Source: Doryteuthis pealeii (Eukaryota > Mollusca > Cephalopoda > Myopsida > Loliginidae). From it: DNA of 64,000 nucleotides. The stretch's first letter is position 1. The number at the start of each line of letters is the position of its first letter. Positions 1 through 12,536 of this stretch are shown here, in pieces. The notes below the pieces were generated by a model. The model ran no database searches. It was not told the origin of the DNA and worked only from the letters and a program-made list of their open reading frames with translations. The stretch spans positions 45,835,361 to 45,899,360 of the forward strand of contig CM042156.1 of the NCBI GenBank assembly GCA_023376005.1, given 5' to 3'. Made by a program: the position numbers and the translations under genes.

Positions 1-500
1 GAAAGATGAGGAAGAAACGCTTGGAGAATTTCGTGTGAGAAGAAGAGGAGGAGTATGCACTGATACGAGGAAGGAGGGGTGAATGATAAATAGAAGGAAT
101 ATGAAGAATTCGCTTGCTTTGGTATTATTTGGATTATTCGGACTATTGTCCTCATCTTTATTGTTATCTGTAAAACGTTTCGGTCGATGTGCCCTCTGAA
201 ATAATCCAAGTAATACTAATTATCAAGCCTTATCTAAAAAAAATTCAGAGAAATCGTTTATTTTGGTAAAAGAAAGAGAGAGGGAGAAAGGGTTGGAGAA
301 TTTAGTGTGAGAAGAAGAGGGGGAGTATGCACTGAAAGGAGGAAGGAGGGTGAATGAGAAAGAGAAGGAGGATGATAGAATATGTGTGAAAGAGAGAGTG
401 AGTGGGGATGAGGTAGAGGATGAAGCTGAAAAGAAGAGAGAAGAACTGAGGTGGGAAGAAAAATAACAAACGACAATATTGGAAGGGAAACAAAGTAAAA
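1..500. repeat. Purine-rich tract, first copy of a duplicated block
   Basis: The plus strand is dominated by GA-rich runs (gagaag, ggagga, gaaaga) that would form a long polypurine/polypyrimidine stretch. The same sequence reappears in the same orientation at about 43561-44075, and related modules lie at 42200-43560. Open frames here are serine/leucine/phenylalanine-rich shadows of the low-complexity DNA and are not genes. Confidence 0.8.
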
Positions 501-732
501 GGACCATATGACCTTTAGGCACCCCTTTTTGATCTCGATTAAGAAAGGACATGTTTTTCATTTACACCGTCAATATCCGGTTGTTTTAACGGCGATTTTT
601 AGATTTTTTTAAATTATAAAACTAACCCCTAACCCTAACCCCTAACAAACAACCGGATATTGACGGTGTAAATGAAAAACATGTCCTTTCTTAATCGAGA
701 TCAAAAAGGGGTGCCTAAAGGTATTATGGTCC
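501..732. mobile_element. Palindromic MITE (GGACCATATG family), copy 1
   Basis: A 232-bp element whose two halves are near-perfect inverted copies: it starts GGACCATATGACC and ends with the complement. The inner loop holds telomere-like CCCTAA repeats at about 621-647. It is flanked on both sides by the 8-mer aagtaaaa, which looks like a target-site duplication. Eight-bp duplications are known for hAT, Merlin and P superfamilies; the GG start would suit Merlin, but without a transposase this is inference. Other full copies lie at 8238, 38438, 44076, 46964 and 47798. Confidence 0.85.
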
Positions 733-771
733 AAGTAAAATATTAGGTAAGAATTAAAGTTACAAACGTTT

Positions 772-1140
772 GAGCGTTGTAATTCTTTCCTCTTCTCTTT
801 TCTTTTTCCTTTTTCTTTTTCTTTCTTTTCTTTTTTTGTTTTTTTGGTTTTTTTATATTCAGAAATTTTAACTTCGTCTGCCTTCGTTGGGCTTTTGTAA
901 GCGGCTGAAAAACACGCCGGCGAGCTTCTCTGTCGTTTGGCCGATCGTTTTAACTGCCGACCGCTTGTCGTTGAGTGAGCCACGCCCAGCGCTGCGGGTC
1001 GGTCGACCAGAAAGACAGTCGCACAAAAGACGGAGAGCGGAGGGTGGCGAGAGGAGCAGATAAATAGAAAAACAAACCAACAATAAAAGCCGATCAAATG
1101 ACAGTGGGACGCGCCGAAAGAAATTAAGAATTACAACTAA
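772..1140. other. Pyrimidine tract followed by CpG-rich block
   Basis: A CT/T-rich stretch leads into a GC- and CpG-richer block at about 880-1120, unlike the AT-rich surroundings. It repeats at about 44330-44700. It could be a promoter or 5' end of a transposon or gene, but I see no coding exon and no splice-supported frame, so the role is open. Confidence 0.4.
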
Positions 1141-1329
1141 GACGACGAAAGAAGAAAAAAAAAATGGAGGGGAAGAAAAAAAGAAAAAAAAAAAAAGAAA
1201 AAAAGTGAAAATGAATTTCTGTAGCGTTGCTAATGTTTGTTTATGTCATCTACAGCAACTCTTTAATGAAGGGTGCGGGGGGGGTGGGGGGGGGTGATAA
1301 GGTAAAAAAAAAAAAATTATAAAAAGAAA

Positions 1330-2555
1330 AAAAAAAATTATCTAACCAGCGGGGTGTTGTGCCACCCGGCAAAAACACGACCCAACTGATATTGCTTTAG
1401 AATCTGTCGTTAACGGACAGATGTGAAACTTTCTTCACATCTCGTCCGGAGAAATTCTTTTAAACTACAAAAAAAAAAAAAAAAAAAGAAGCCCTTAAAG
1501 TTGGCGGCTGTTATGTTTTTTTTCCTTCTTTTTCTTTCTTTTCTTTTTACTTTCCTTTTTTTTTTTTTTTTTTCCTACTCTCTTTCTGTTGTTATTTCTG
1601 TGGTTTGTTGTTTTTGTGCCTCGACTTTTAAAACTTCTTTTTCTCCTCAAGTCGATTGCTACTATTTTGGTTTGTTTTGTTGGTTGGTTGGATTTAACGG
1701 TATGTCAACCCTTGGTTTATTTTACATAGATGCTGATAGGTACGCACTCTGCGTCCCTGACGCACAAAATCTAAAAGGACGCAGTAAAATCATATCCATG
1801 CGTCCCAGTGTATTTTTTTTTTTTTTCAAGGTAACTGTAAATACATTTCAATATTTTCTTAGAAACGAATTACACAGGATAGGTTACAAGGTAGAGTTAG
1901 ACGGCTTTAGTTGTTTCTCATATCATAAATAAAACCCTACAATCTATTAAGAAACTTTAGTATTAATTTTCCCATGGACTCATTCAAAGCAAATATGTGC
2001 GTCCCTGGACGCACTAAATCAAAAAGCTATCAGCATTCACTGATTTTATACAGAAGACGTTTTGTTTTAGTCATTCTTGTTCATTTTTTAAAAACACGTT
2101 TTAAAAGCTCATTTTTTTCATTACCCCTTCATCTCCATTACTCTCGGGTCCATTCTGGCCCGGATTGGTAGTACCAGTTAGGATCCCATATATAAGTTAA
2201 ATAGATATTGTAACCCATATATGGGACCCTAAATGGTACTACCATTCCAGGTCAGTGGACCTGGGAGTAATGGCGATGAAGGGTATTCCACACTTCTCCA
2301 GAACTGGAACTTCAGCACCAGATGCAGTTTAACGACACCAAGACTCTCAGTCACCGCCTTCTATATGATAAAAAAGGGTTGGGGGTCTTGCAATAAGAGC
2401 AATAGGGTCGGGACAATCATATAGGCACCAGGGCTTGACTTGATCAGCCAACTGATCGGAGGAGGCCACTACGACCAAGCGTCAAGCCAAAGTGGAGAGT
2501 TTGCATGTCATGGACTGCTAAACTCTTCCTAATCAAACTCACTTTGAGAGGCGAG
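1330..2555 (+). repeat. Inverted repeat A, left arm
   Basis: This arm is repeated in reverse complement at about 2581-3870 and in direct orientation at about 44935-46145. Inside it are small hairpins built on gcgtccctg/gacgc (around 1750 and 2000) and a dispersed repeat with the words ggtactaccatt and ccaggtcagtgg (around 2160-2290) that also occurs at 13005-13240. No coding content was recognised. Confidence 0.85.
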
Positions 2556-2580
2556 AGACTTCCTAAAGTTGGTCTCCAGC
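2556..2580. other. Apex of inverted repeat A
   Basis: The short, slightly asymmetric spacer between the arms. Comparison with the third copy near 46145 suggests that the right arm extends about 30 bp further into the original sequence than the left, as expected for a fold-back join. Confidence 0.7.
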
Positions 2581-3870
2581 CTCCATCAAAGTGAGTTGAT
2601 TAGGAAGAGTTTAGCAGTCCATGACATGCAAACCTCCACCTTTGGCTTGACGCTTGGTCGTAGTGGCGCCCTCCGATCTAGTTGGCTGGATCAAGTCAAG
2701 CCCTGGGTGCCTTATATGATTGTCCGACCGCTATTGCTCTATTGCAAGAACCCCAACCCTTTTTTATTCATATAGAAGGGCGGTTGAGGCCTGAGAGTCT
2801 TGGTGTCGTTAAGACTGCATCTGTGCTCGAAGTTCCTAGTTCTGGAGATCTGGGGAGTGTAGGAATAACCCTCCTTCCATCGCCATTACTCCCAGGTCAC
2901 TGACCTGGAATGGTAGTACCAATTTAGGTCTCCATATATGGGTTTACATATCTATTTAACTTATATATGGATCCTAACTGGTACGAATCCAAATACGCGG
3001 GCAGAATGGACCCGAGAGAATTGGCGATGAAGGGGTTAATGCAAAAAAATGAGCTTTAAAACGTGTTCTTTAAAAAATGAACAAGAATGACTAAAACAAA
3101 GACGTCTTCTGTATAAAAATCAGTGATTGGCTGATAGCTTTTTGATTTAGTCGTCAGGGACGCACATATTTGCTTGTGAATGAGTCGACTGGAAAATTAA
3201 TACTAAGTTCCTTTTTTTTATATAGATTGTAGGGTTTTTATTTATGATATGAAGGAAAACAACTAAAGCCGTCTAACTTCTAAACCTTTGTAACCTATCC
3301 GTGTAATTCGTTCTCTAAGAAAATATTGAAATGTATTTAGCAGTTACATTGAAATGGTGAGGAAGAAAAAGAAATAACACTGGGAGGCATGGATATGATT
3401 TACTGCGTCTTTTAGATATTTGTGCGTCAGGGACGCAGAGTGCGTACGCTATCAGCATCGATGTAAAATAAACCAAGGGTTGACATACCGTTTAAATCCC
3501 AACGAACCAACCAATAAACAAACCAAAACAGTAGGGACAAGTGACTGAGGAGAAAAAGAATAGTTTTGTAAAGAGTCGAGGCTCACAAAACAACAAACCA
3601 AGACAATAACAACGAAAGGAGGAAAGGAAAAAAAAAAAAAAAGTAAAGTATAAAAAGAAAAGAAAATGAAAAAAGGAAAAAAAAACATACAGCCGCAACT
3701 TAAGGCTTCTTTTTTTTTTTTTTTTTGTAGTTAAAGAATTTCTTCCGACGAGATGTGAAGAAAGTTTCACATCTGTCCGGTTAACGAAGATTCTAAAGCA
3801 ATATCAGTTTGGGTCGTTGTTTTGCCGGTGGGCACAACACCCGCGGTTAGATAATTTTTTTTTTCTTTTT
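2581..3870 (-). repeat. Inverted repeat A, right arm
   Basis: Reverse complement of about 1330-2555 with many one-base indels. It ends close to the 100-N gap, so its real end is not visible. Confidence 0.85.
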
Positions 3871-3900
3871 ATATTTTTTTTTTTTTTTACCTAGTCAACA

Positions 3901-4000
3901 NNNNNNNNNNNNNNNNNNNNNNNNNNNNNNNNNNNNNNNNNNNNNNNNNNNNNNNNNNNNNNNNNNNNNNNNNNNNNNNNNNNNNNNNNNNNNNNNNNNN
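3901..4000. other. Assembly gap of exactly 100 N
   Basis: One hundred consecutive n, the conventional length for a scaffold join of unknown size. Inverted repeat A ends on its left and inverted repeat B starts on its right, so the order of these two blocks rests on scaffolding. Confidence 0.99.
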
Positions 4001-4136
4001 TTAGATTCAATCAACTTCAGATATGGAAATGCATTCGTGAACGACGTATCAACGGAGTACCCTAAATAGTTTCTCTTCTTACATAGGGCTTCTTCTAATA
4101 AAACATCTAACATTTTCCCGCACGATACGCTCACCC

Positions 4137-4208
4137 CCTCTCTCCTCTCTCCTCTCTCTCTCTCTCTCTCTCTTCCCTCTCTCTCCTCTCCTTCTCTCTC
4201 TCTCTCTC
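4137..4208. repeat. (CT)n microsatellite
   Basis: Interrupted CT array; its inverted counterpart is the GA array at 12458-12530 in the other arm of B. Confidence 0.9.
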
Positions 4209-4550
4209 GTACAACATTCCTCTATCTCACGCTGCGCGCGCAGCCACTCTTATACAAACAGAGAAGTTGACGAAGACGCAAACCAAAGAAATTCATCTGG
4301 AGCGACTAAATCTTTCAGAATACGGTGGATAAAGGAAACAAACCATAAAAACGAATCCGATGGAATTATCGGTAAACCTGAATAGGTCACCGTGTTTCCA
4401 TTTTCTTTCGTTCAGTCACAAAAAGAAAAAATTCTTTGTCTAGGCTCCTGCGTGGCTCTTGCCCTTTTTGTCTTCAATTACACACCGCCGCGCATGGCCG
4501 CACACACTACAAAACACATAATATACCACCACACACACATATGCACGCAT

Positions 4551-4579
4551 GCACACACACACACACACACACACACACA
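4551..4579. repeat. (CA)n microsatellite
   Basis: CA dinucleotide array; the counterpart in the other arm is the GT array at about 12096-12122. Confidence 0.9.
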
Positions 4580-5639
4580 ATGCATCGTTTCTTGTTTTGT
4601 TCTTTATTCACTTTTTGATCGCATTTTCTTTCTTAATTCCTTTTTTGCTCAAAAGGATTTTCGTGAAACAACTTAATGTTCATGCAAATATTTAAAGTTA
4701 CGTATTTACTCGAAGAACTTTTTATTTCTTTTGTCAATTTTGCAATTTTAATAACATGCTAAACGATATTGCACGCGTCGTTTGCCACGAGATAGCAATT
4801 TAATTTTGCTTTGGTTTGGGTTGGTTCCTCAACTGCATGCTTTGTTGTAGTTGTTTGTTCTTGTTAATGGCATATCAATAAACCTTCGGCGGTTATTCAA
4901 TTCTTTGCCTACTTTAAGCTGCCAACAGCGCGCTCCGCCATTGTGATCCTATCATAAGCGGTTGTCACTGTAATACACTGAAAAAATCACAACGTAACTC
5001 CCAGCCATCTTTTGTTATTTAATAGACACACTGACACACCAAACTTATTACGAGATTGTGTAAAACATTATCTGGTTCTTTCGTTTCCAAATGAAGGGCG
5101 ATAGGCGATGAACTCATTTATTTTGTCTGTCACAAAATAATCGAATCAAATTGACAATCTTGAAATTTTCATAAACGTTCGTGCCTCAACAATAACAATT
5201 TTCCAGTGTCCAAGATTTCTTAATCATTGCATTTAGATCACGGAAAATAAAATTAGTCTTTTTTCTTATTAATTTTTGTAGCGCCTTCTCAACTGACTGC
5301 GAAAGGAACTAAATAGTTGATAAGGCCAAAAAAAAAAAAAAAAAAAAAAATTTTTAATTCCTACTTGTAAATTAAAATTTTGATATATCCCCTCCAGCGG
5401 TTAAGGATATATTGCTGAAGTTGTATTTGTTATTTAATCGCCAGTAGTAGCTTCGTCGAAGCACTCCGTCTTCGAGCAGTCGGGTGTGTAGTCTAGTGAG
5501 TAAGTTGTAGTCTCGGTATAGGTAATAGGCCTGTCCAACACAGTGTCGATTATTTTACATGACAACTGTCCAATTAATTATATGAGGGTACCAAGCGTAT
5601 TGTCATATTCATTATATCAGTATTTCAAGTGGAATTCCG

Positions 5640-5840
5640 ATAGAGTAGTGGCTAAGTGTGGATTGCGACATCGTTTGGAACGAGTTCAAACTCCAGTCCG
5701 CTAGTAAGTCATTTCAGACTAATACTCTAAGAAAAGATGAAAGTCCTTAACTATGGCGTTGAATATTATCACCATTTGAAAGTATGCGCCACTATTTCCC
5801 TCCAGCTATGGTAATAGTAGTATGACTGGTCTAAAACTTG
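5640..5840 (+). mobile_element. tRNA-derived SINE
   Basis: The head reads gtagtggctaagtgtgg (A-box-like) and then gagttcaaactcc (B-box-like), the two internal pol III promoter elements of a tRNA, followed by a non-tRNA body. Several relatives share the body words ttcagactaatac and ctatggtaa (52805, 18860, 47395, 32500). tRNA-derived SINEs of this kind are well known from octopus and squid. The inverted counterpart is at about 10860-11035. Confidence 0.7.
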
Positions 5841-6469
5841 GTACGCCAACTTTTTAAGGGTAAACTGTGAATTCAAAATCTCCTACCTCCTTTAAAAAAT
5901 TGATCTTGTTTTAGTTCTAGTCGTAGTAGAGGGATTGGGTAATCACACACACACACACACACACAACACACTTTGAAAGGTTATAGATCCAGGAAACGCA
6001 AGGCAATATGTTTACATTCATGGTATTTATGTCAACCTTGTACAACACGAATACCACTCTCTAAACTTTTCATGATTATTACCAGTGAAAAACGAAGCAA
6101 GATAACCAGTTCATGTCAATCGCAGGTGTTTAAACAGAGTTTTCCTTCTTCTAGTTGGATAACCTAACATGAATAGGGGTCTTAACACTCCAGAAAAAAT
6201 GTTCTAGGATGCCGTTGAGCCAATAGCTTCCTCTGCCCTTTAAACAGATCTTGTTTTTTCTCCTAGGGTGTCTAGCCAACCCTTCCTCACCCAGACCAAA
6301 AATCTGTGGACCGGTTTGATTCGACTACACACACAAAACACACACGTGCGCGCGTGTGTGTGTGTGAAAATACTAAAGAAAAAATTTTCTAAGGATAATA
6401 AGGGTCTATTTGAACTGAACACTACATGCGAATGCATTTTAAATCTTCTTAGTCCTAACCGATGGGTCC

Positions 6470-6665
6470 TCGTGGCGTATTGTTAACGTGTTGGACTGCA
6501 AAATTGTAGAAGTGAGTTCGAAACTCTTGTCGCACTATTACTTTCACTTTCCGATGTAAACTCTTCTTAAAGATATAAAAACCGCTTATCCCCCCATCTA
6601 TGGGTTGAATAGCACAATTCTTCTTCTTCACAGGATGGCTTTGACATTAGATACCAACGAAGATT
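6470..6665 (+). mobile_element. tRNA-derived SINE
   Basis: The head contains cgtggcgtattgttaacgtg and the B-box-like gagttcgaaactc, then the same body as the other SINEs with actttcactttccgatg and ctatgggttgaatag. The counterpart in the other arm is at about 10010-10230. Confidence 0.7.
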
Positions 6666-7539
6666 GATATTGCCATAAACAAAGAACGAACCAAACCTGA
6701 TGTTTAACCATTTGTTACGATTTTCTTGTAGTAATTGAATCACGAGACTTGCGGCAACACAATCTCTCTCTTTTTTCTTCCACTTTTTTTATTAGTTACT
6801 AAACTTCGTGCTGTCCATTATCGATACTCACGTAAGTTTCGCTTTGGACAAACTTTTGTGGGTGACTTTAAGTTAGAATCAAATTCCTGAATTCTACGCT
6901 TCGCTAATTTTGTTTTTGAGTGTCAAAATGCGTGACTGCATCAGAAGTTTATTCAAAACCCCATAAACGTTAGGAATTAAGCTTATAATTTCTCTCATCG
7001 GCCAAAGAAAGCATATTAGACGTCATTTCCCGATAAGAATTATGGGTGGTTGATCAACTGCGTCAAAAGTTTCAGAACAAATAGTCTTTGCTTATATTGT
7101 CTGTTTCAAAAATCATACTCAACTGTAATATGTTATTTAACATAATAAATAAAACGATAAAAATGGTCCTACTCTCATGATCAAATAACAGTTTCCAGGT
7201 TTCTTTTTTTTTTTTTTTACTCATGCACCTAAAGGTGAAATAACAAGAAAATGCCTACTAACGATACTCGTTTAGAGATATCGGTTACAGAAGGAGACAT
7301 GTTTTTTGTGATGGGGTTGTTGTCAAAAGAGATTCTCTTCTTCGTAGAAATACGACCGGTTGAACTTTTCCATTTGTTATTCGAAGAAAAGAGCTTCAAA
7401 ATTGTTTCAAAGTGTTTCAGAGCTGAACAAAGTTTTTAAGTTTACGTTTTATATAATGAAGATCGGTGTCTGTCTGATACCGAAACTACGTCACGGTCAC
7501 GTATGATACCCTAAGAAATTGCGTAGTGATCAATGATAT

Positions 7540-7977
7540 TTAATTCATAGTCAAAAGCATTATTTCCATAGAATAGAATAAATCTTATTTATGTAACGAT
7601 ATGTCTATTTTTTTTTTTTTGAAAACCTCGGTTTACCTCAAAACAACCCAGTAATTAGTGCGTTTTAAAATACTTAAATTTATTATATATCACTAACAAA
7701 ATAAAGTTTACATTATAAATGGTCGCGTTAATTTGCAACTGGTTTTTAACACATTTGCTAAAAATAATTACTTGATGTTATTGATCTCTAATATTATTAG
7801 TTTTATCCCCAAACGTATTAAAATCAATCTTATTAATTACATACATTTATATCGAAACCAATTAAAATATAATTAGATAAGTGTAATCTTTTCTATATGC
7901 GTTTCTTATTCAATTCTTTATCTTTCAATTTAATATATTCAACATAACATCTAACGGGGGTGCATATGCTTGCCATC
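7540..7977 (+). mobile_element. Decayed Helitron-like copy
   Basis: Reverse-complement twin of 8724-9150 and homologous to 15387-15815. The 3' end shows gggggtgcatatgcttg, but the terminal CTAG has changed here. It is AT-rich and has no coding content. Confidence 0.5.
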
Positions 7978-8237
7978 TTAATGAATTAATCACACGCGCA
8001 AATTGTGGAACGTAATTGACAAAATTAATTCTATACACAACTTGTCTTGGATATCAACTATAGGGGGATGTCTGATTTGTTTTTTCTGGCAAGAAATGGT
8101 TCCTCGGAAAAAAAAAATAATAAATTCATCATTAATTACTACAATGATAATTGTACTATAAAAGGACTAAATCCATTAATAGAAATATTAATTTTAATTA
8201 CATATGAAGTAAATGTTCTGCAAAAATAAATTAAATA

Positions 8238-8455
8238 GGACCATATGACCTTTAAGCACCCCTTTTTGATCTTCGTAAGAAAGACATGTTTCATTTAACC
8301 GTCCAATATCCGTGGTTGTTAGTGTTTTAGGTTAGTTTTATAATTCTTTAAAAAAATCTAAAAATCGTCTGTTAAAACAACCGGATATGACGTGTAAATG
8401 AAAACATGTCCTTTCTTTATCGAGATCAAAAGGGGTCTTAAAGGTCATATGGTCC
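8238..8455. mobile_element. Palindromic MITE, copy 2, at the apex of inverted repeat B
   Basis: Starts ggaccatatgacc and ends ggtcatatggtcc, and matches the 501-732 element with small indels. Its flanks are inverted copies of each other (ctgcaaa...aaatag on the left and its complement on the right) and not a direct target duplication, because the 4-kb arms of B begin exactly at the element's two ends. Confidence 0.85.
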
Positions 8456-8723
8456 CTATTTTATTTATTTGCAGAACAATTTTTAACTTCATTAATGTAA
8501 TAATAAAATTAAATTTCTATTAAATGATTTATCCTTATAGTAACAAATTATCATTTGTAGTAATAATGATGACCATTTAATTAATTTTTTTTTTCACAAG
8601 AGAAACCTTTCTTGCAGAAAAAACAAAAAATAGACATCCCCATATTGAAACCAAGTACAATTTGTGTAAAATTAATTTTGTAAATACGTATCCAAATTTT
8701 GCCGTGTGATTAATTCATTTAGA

Positions 8724-9150
8724 CTAGCAAGAATATGCACCCTCCGTTAAAGGTTTAATGTAATGAAATATATTAAATGAAAAGAATAAAGAATGAATAA
8801 GAAACGCCATATAAAAAGATTACACTTATCTTATATATTTAATTGGTTCATATAAAATGATGTAATAATAAGATTGATTTTAATACGTGTTGGGAAATAA
8901 AACAATAATATTAGAGATCAATAACATCAAGTAATTATTATTAAGCCCAAATTGTTAAAACCGGATGCAAAATTAACCACCACCATTTATAATGTAAACC
9001 TTTATTTTTGTAGTGATATATAATCAAATTTAAGTATTTTAACACGCACTATTACATGGGTTGTTTGAGGTAACCGAGGTTTTCATAGACATATCGTTAA
9101 TAAATAAGAATTATTCTATTTCTATGGCAATAATGCTGTTACTATGGAAT
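8724..9150 (-). mobile_element. Helitron-like copy
   Basis: On the minus strand the 3' end reads ggagggtgcatattcttg then CTAG followed by T, the Helitron terminus pattern, though the terminal hairpin is damaged. It is clearly homologous along its length to 15387-15815. Confidence 0.55.
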
Positions 9151-10009
9151 TTAAATATCATTGATCACCACGCAATTTCTCTAGGTATCATAACTAGACA
9201 TTGACGTAGTTTCGGTTACAGACAGACACGAATCTTCATTATAATTAAAAAACGTAAACTTAAAAACATTTGTTCAGCTCTTAAAACACTTTGAAACAAT
9301 TTTGAACTCTTTTCCGAAATACAAGATGAAAGTTCAACCTGTGTATTTCTACGAAGAAGAGAATCCTTTTTGACAACTAAACCCCATTCACCAAAAAACA
9401 GTCTCCTTTGTAAACAATATCTCTAAACGAGTAAATCGTTACGAGCATTTTCTGTGATCACCTTTAGGTGATGATGGTAAAAAAAAAAAGAAACCTTGGA
9501 AAACTGTTAATTTGATCATGAAGAGTAGGGATCCATTTTATCGTTTTATTATCTTATGTTAATAACATATTACAGTGAGTAATTTAACCAGACGAATATA
9601 ACAAAGATATTGTCTGAACTTTGACGCAGTTATTCAACCACCCTAATTCCTATCGGGAAATGACGTCACTAATTATGCTTCTTGCCGATGAAAGAATTAA
9701 TAAGCTAATTTTCCTAACGTTATGGGGTTTTGAATAAATTCATCATTCAACGCATTTTTGAACAATCAAAAACAAAATAGGAACGTAAATTCAGGATTTG
9801 ATTCTAACTTTAAGTCACCCACAAAAAAGATTTGGTCCAAAAGCGAAAACTTATCGTGGAGTATCGAAAGGGACAGCCACGAAGTTATAACTAATAATAA
9901 CAAAGGAAAAAAAAAGAGAAAGATGTGTTGCGCAAAGTCCTCCGTCTAATTCCATTACCTTACAAGAAAATCTTAACAAGTTCAAACAACATCAGGTTGG
10001 CTTCTTCTT

Positions 10010-10230
10010 TTTAATGGCTATCAATTCTTCGTGGTATCTAATGTCAAAAGCCATCCCTTGTAGAAGAAAAATTGGGCTATTCAACCCATAGAAAATGGGA
10101 TAAGCTGTTTTATATCTTTAAGAAGAGTAACATCGGAAGTGAAAGTAATAGTCGACTAAGAGTTCGAACACTTACTACAATTGCAGTCCAACACGTTAAC
10201 CACTACGCCACTGAGACCCATCGGTAGACT
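10010..10230 (-). mobile_element. tRNA-derived SINE
   Basis: Inverted counterpart of 6470-6665 in the other arm of B, with the head nearest 10230. Confidence 0.65.
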
Positions 10231-10859
10231 AAAAGATTTTAAATGCATTCCATTGTAGGTTCAGTTCAATAGACCCTATATCTTAGAAAATCTTTTCTTT
10301 AGTATTTCACCACACTACACACGCGGCCGCAACGTGTGTGTTTGGGTGTAGTCGAATCAAACCGGAACCCCACAATTTGTCTGGTGAGAGGGTGGTAGAC
10401 ACCCTGCAGACGAAAAACAAGTCTGTTTAAAGGGCAGAGAAAGCTATGGCTCAACGGCCATTCTAAAGAACTTATTTCTGGAAGTGTTAGAACCCCTTAT
10501 TCCATGTTAGGTTATCCAACTAGAAGAATGGAAAACTCTGATTTAACACCTGCGATGACATGACTGGTATCTGCTCGGTTTTTCACTGAGCATAATAATC
10601 ATGAAAGTTTAGAGGGTATTCGTGTTGTACAAGCGTGAACCACTATAATCCATTAATGTCAAATATTGCCTTCTTTCTCTGATCTATCACCTTTCAAAAA
10701 GGTGTGATGTGTGTGCTGTGGTGTATTTACCCATCCTCTTACTACACTAGGAACTAAAACAAGACAATATTATTAAAGGAGAAGATTTTGGAATTCACAG
10801 TTCCCTTAAAAATAAGTTGCCGTTACCAGTTTAAGCCCAGTCTATACTACATTACCATA

Positions 10860-11035
10860 GCTCGGAAATAGTTGCGCATACCTTTCCAAAATTGAAATAT
10901 TAAACCCATAGTAAGACTTTCATACTTTTCTTAAGAGTATTAGTCTTGAAATAACTTATAGCGCGACTGGATTCGAAATCGTTTACAACGATGTCGCAAT
11001 CCAGCACCTTACCACTACTCTTAGGGAATTCCCAC
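10860..11035 (-). mobile_element. tRNA-derived SINE
   Basis: Inverted counterpart of 5640-5840. The B-box-like stretch reads as ggattcgaaatcg on the plus strand near 10970. Confidence 0.65.
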
Positions 11036-12095
11036 TTGAATACTGATATAATGAATATGAATACCTTGGTACCCCCTCACTAAAATCTAATTGGACAGTT
11101 CATGTATAAATAGTCGACACTGTTTGGTACAGCACCTATACCTATTACCCGAGACCTACACTTACTCACTAGACTACACCACCGACTGCTCGGAACGGAG
11201 TGCTATTCGACGAAGCAATTACTACTGCGATAATATACCAAATACCAACTTCAGAATATATCCTTTAAACCCGGATATATCAAATATTTTAATAACAAGT
11301 AGGAATTAAAAATTTTTTTTTTTTTTTTTTTTTTTTTGGTCTACAACTATTTAGTCTTTCCGCAGTCAAGTGAGAAAGCGCTACAAAATAATAAGAAAAA
11401 AAACTAAATTTATTTCCGTGATCCTAAACTGCAACTGATTAAAAATCTTGGACACTGAAAAAATTGTATTGTTGAAGGCACAAGTTATAATTTCCAAGAT
11501 GTCAATTTGATTCGATAATTGTGACAGACAAAATAAAAGAGTTCATGCCTATCGCGCCCCTTCATTTGACGAAAAGACCAGAATATTTTCTACACAATCT
11601 TCTAATAATGTTGGTGTGTCAGTGTGTCCTATTACATAACAAAGATGGCTGGGAGTTCACGTTGTTGATTTTTCAGTTATACAAGTGACAACCGCTTATG
11701 ATAGATCACAATGGCGGGAGACGCTGTGAGCAGCTTTAAAGTAGGCAAAGAATTGAATAACCCACGAAGGTTTATTGATATGCCATTAAACAAAGAAACC
11801 AAACCAAACTACAACAAAAAAGCAATGTCCAGTTGAGGAACCAAACCAAACCAAAGCAAAATTAAATTGCTATCTCGTGCAAAACGACGCGTGCAATTAT
11901 CGTTTAGCATTGTTATTAAAATTGCAAAATTGACAAGAAATAAAAAGTTCTTCGAGTAAATACGTAACTTTAAAACTTTGCAATAACATTAACGTTGATT
12001 TCCACGAAAATCCTTTTGAGCAAAAAAAGAAAATTAAGAAAGAAAAAATGGCGATCAAAAAAGTTGAATAAGAACAAAAACAAGAACGATGCATT

Positions 12096-12185
12096 GGTGT
12101 GTGTGTGTGTGTGTGTGTGTGTGCATGCTGCATATGTGTGTGTGAGTGTATATTATATGTGTTTGTATGTGTGCGCATGCGCGCG
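12096..12185. repeat. (GT)n-rich microsatellite
   Basis: A GT array followed by imperfect GTGT and CGCG-rich sequence; inverted match of 4500-4580. Confidence 0.9.
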
Positions 12186-12454
12186 TGTGTAATTGAGAAG
12201 AAAGGGCAACGAAGACAACCAAGGAGCCATAAACAAAAGAATTTTTCTTTTGTGAACTGAACGAAAGAAAATGGAAACACGTGACCTATTCAGGTCTTAC
12301 CCATAATCCATCGGACTTCCGTTTTTATGTGTTCTCTTAATCACCGTATTCTGAAAGATTTAGTCGCTCCAGTGAATTCTTTGGTTTGCTCTTCGTCAAC
12401 TTCTCTGTTGTATAAGAGTGCTGGCGCGCAAGCGTGAGATAGAGAGAATGTCTT

Positions 12455-12457
<3 letters not shown>

Positions 12458-12492
<35 letters not shown>

Positions 12493-12496
12493 GGAG

Positions 12497-12530
<34 letters not shown>
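12458..12530. repeat. (GA)n microsatellite
   Basis: Interrupted GA array; inverted match of the CT array at 4137-4208. Confidence 0.9.

Positions 12531-12536
<6 letters not shown>

Larger units (their letters stand above)
4001..8237 (+). repeat. Inverted repeat B, left arm (about 4.2 kb)
   Basis: The arm reads outward from the gap and is found in reverse complement at about 8456-12680; the words gtgaacgacgtatcaacg near 4035 and their complement near 12620 mark the outer ends. It contains a CT array (4137-4208), a CA array (4551-4579), poly-A (5328-5350), an AC array (5945-5966), two SINEs and a Helitron-like copy. The remaining intervals are AT-rich with no recognised gene. Confidence 0.9.

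Noticed and set aside
223..561. Open frame of 112 codons on the minus strand, with neighbours rich in Ser/Leu/Phe
   Set aside because: Translation of the purine-rich tract; no domain, and it runs into the MITE.
621..647. Telomere or interstitial telomere array
   Set aside because: Only two to three repeats and always inside the MITE, so part of the element and not a chromosome end.
642..1097. 151-codon minus-strand frame over the CpG-rich block, with a similar one at 44201-44728
   Set aside because: Includes lysine-rich translation of the pyrimidine tract and MITE sequence. The two copies differ by frame-breaking indels.
2556..2580. Leftover sequencing adapter at the apex of repeat A
   Set aside because: The loop contains a short gagaga run, but no recognisable adapter sequence.
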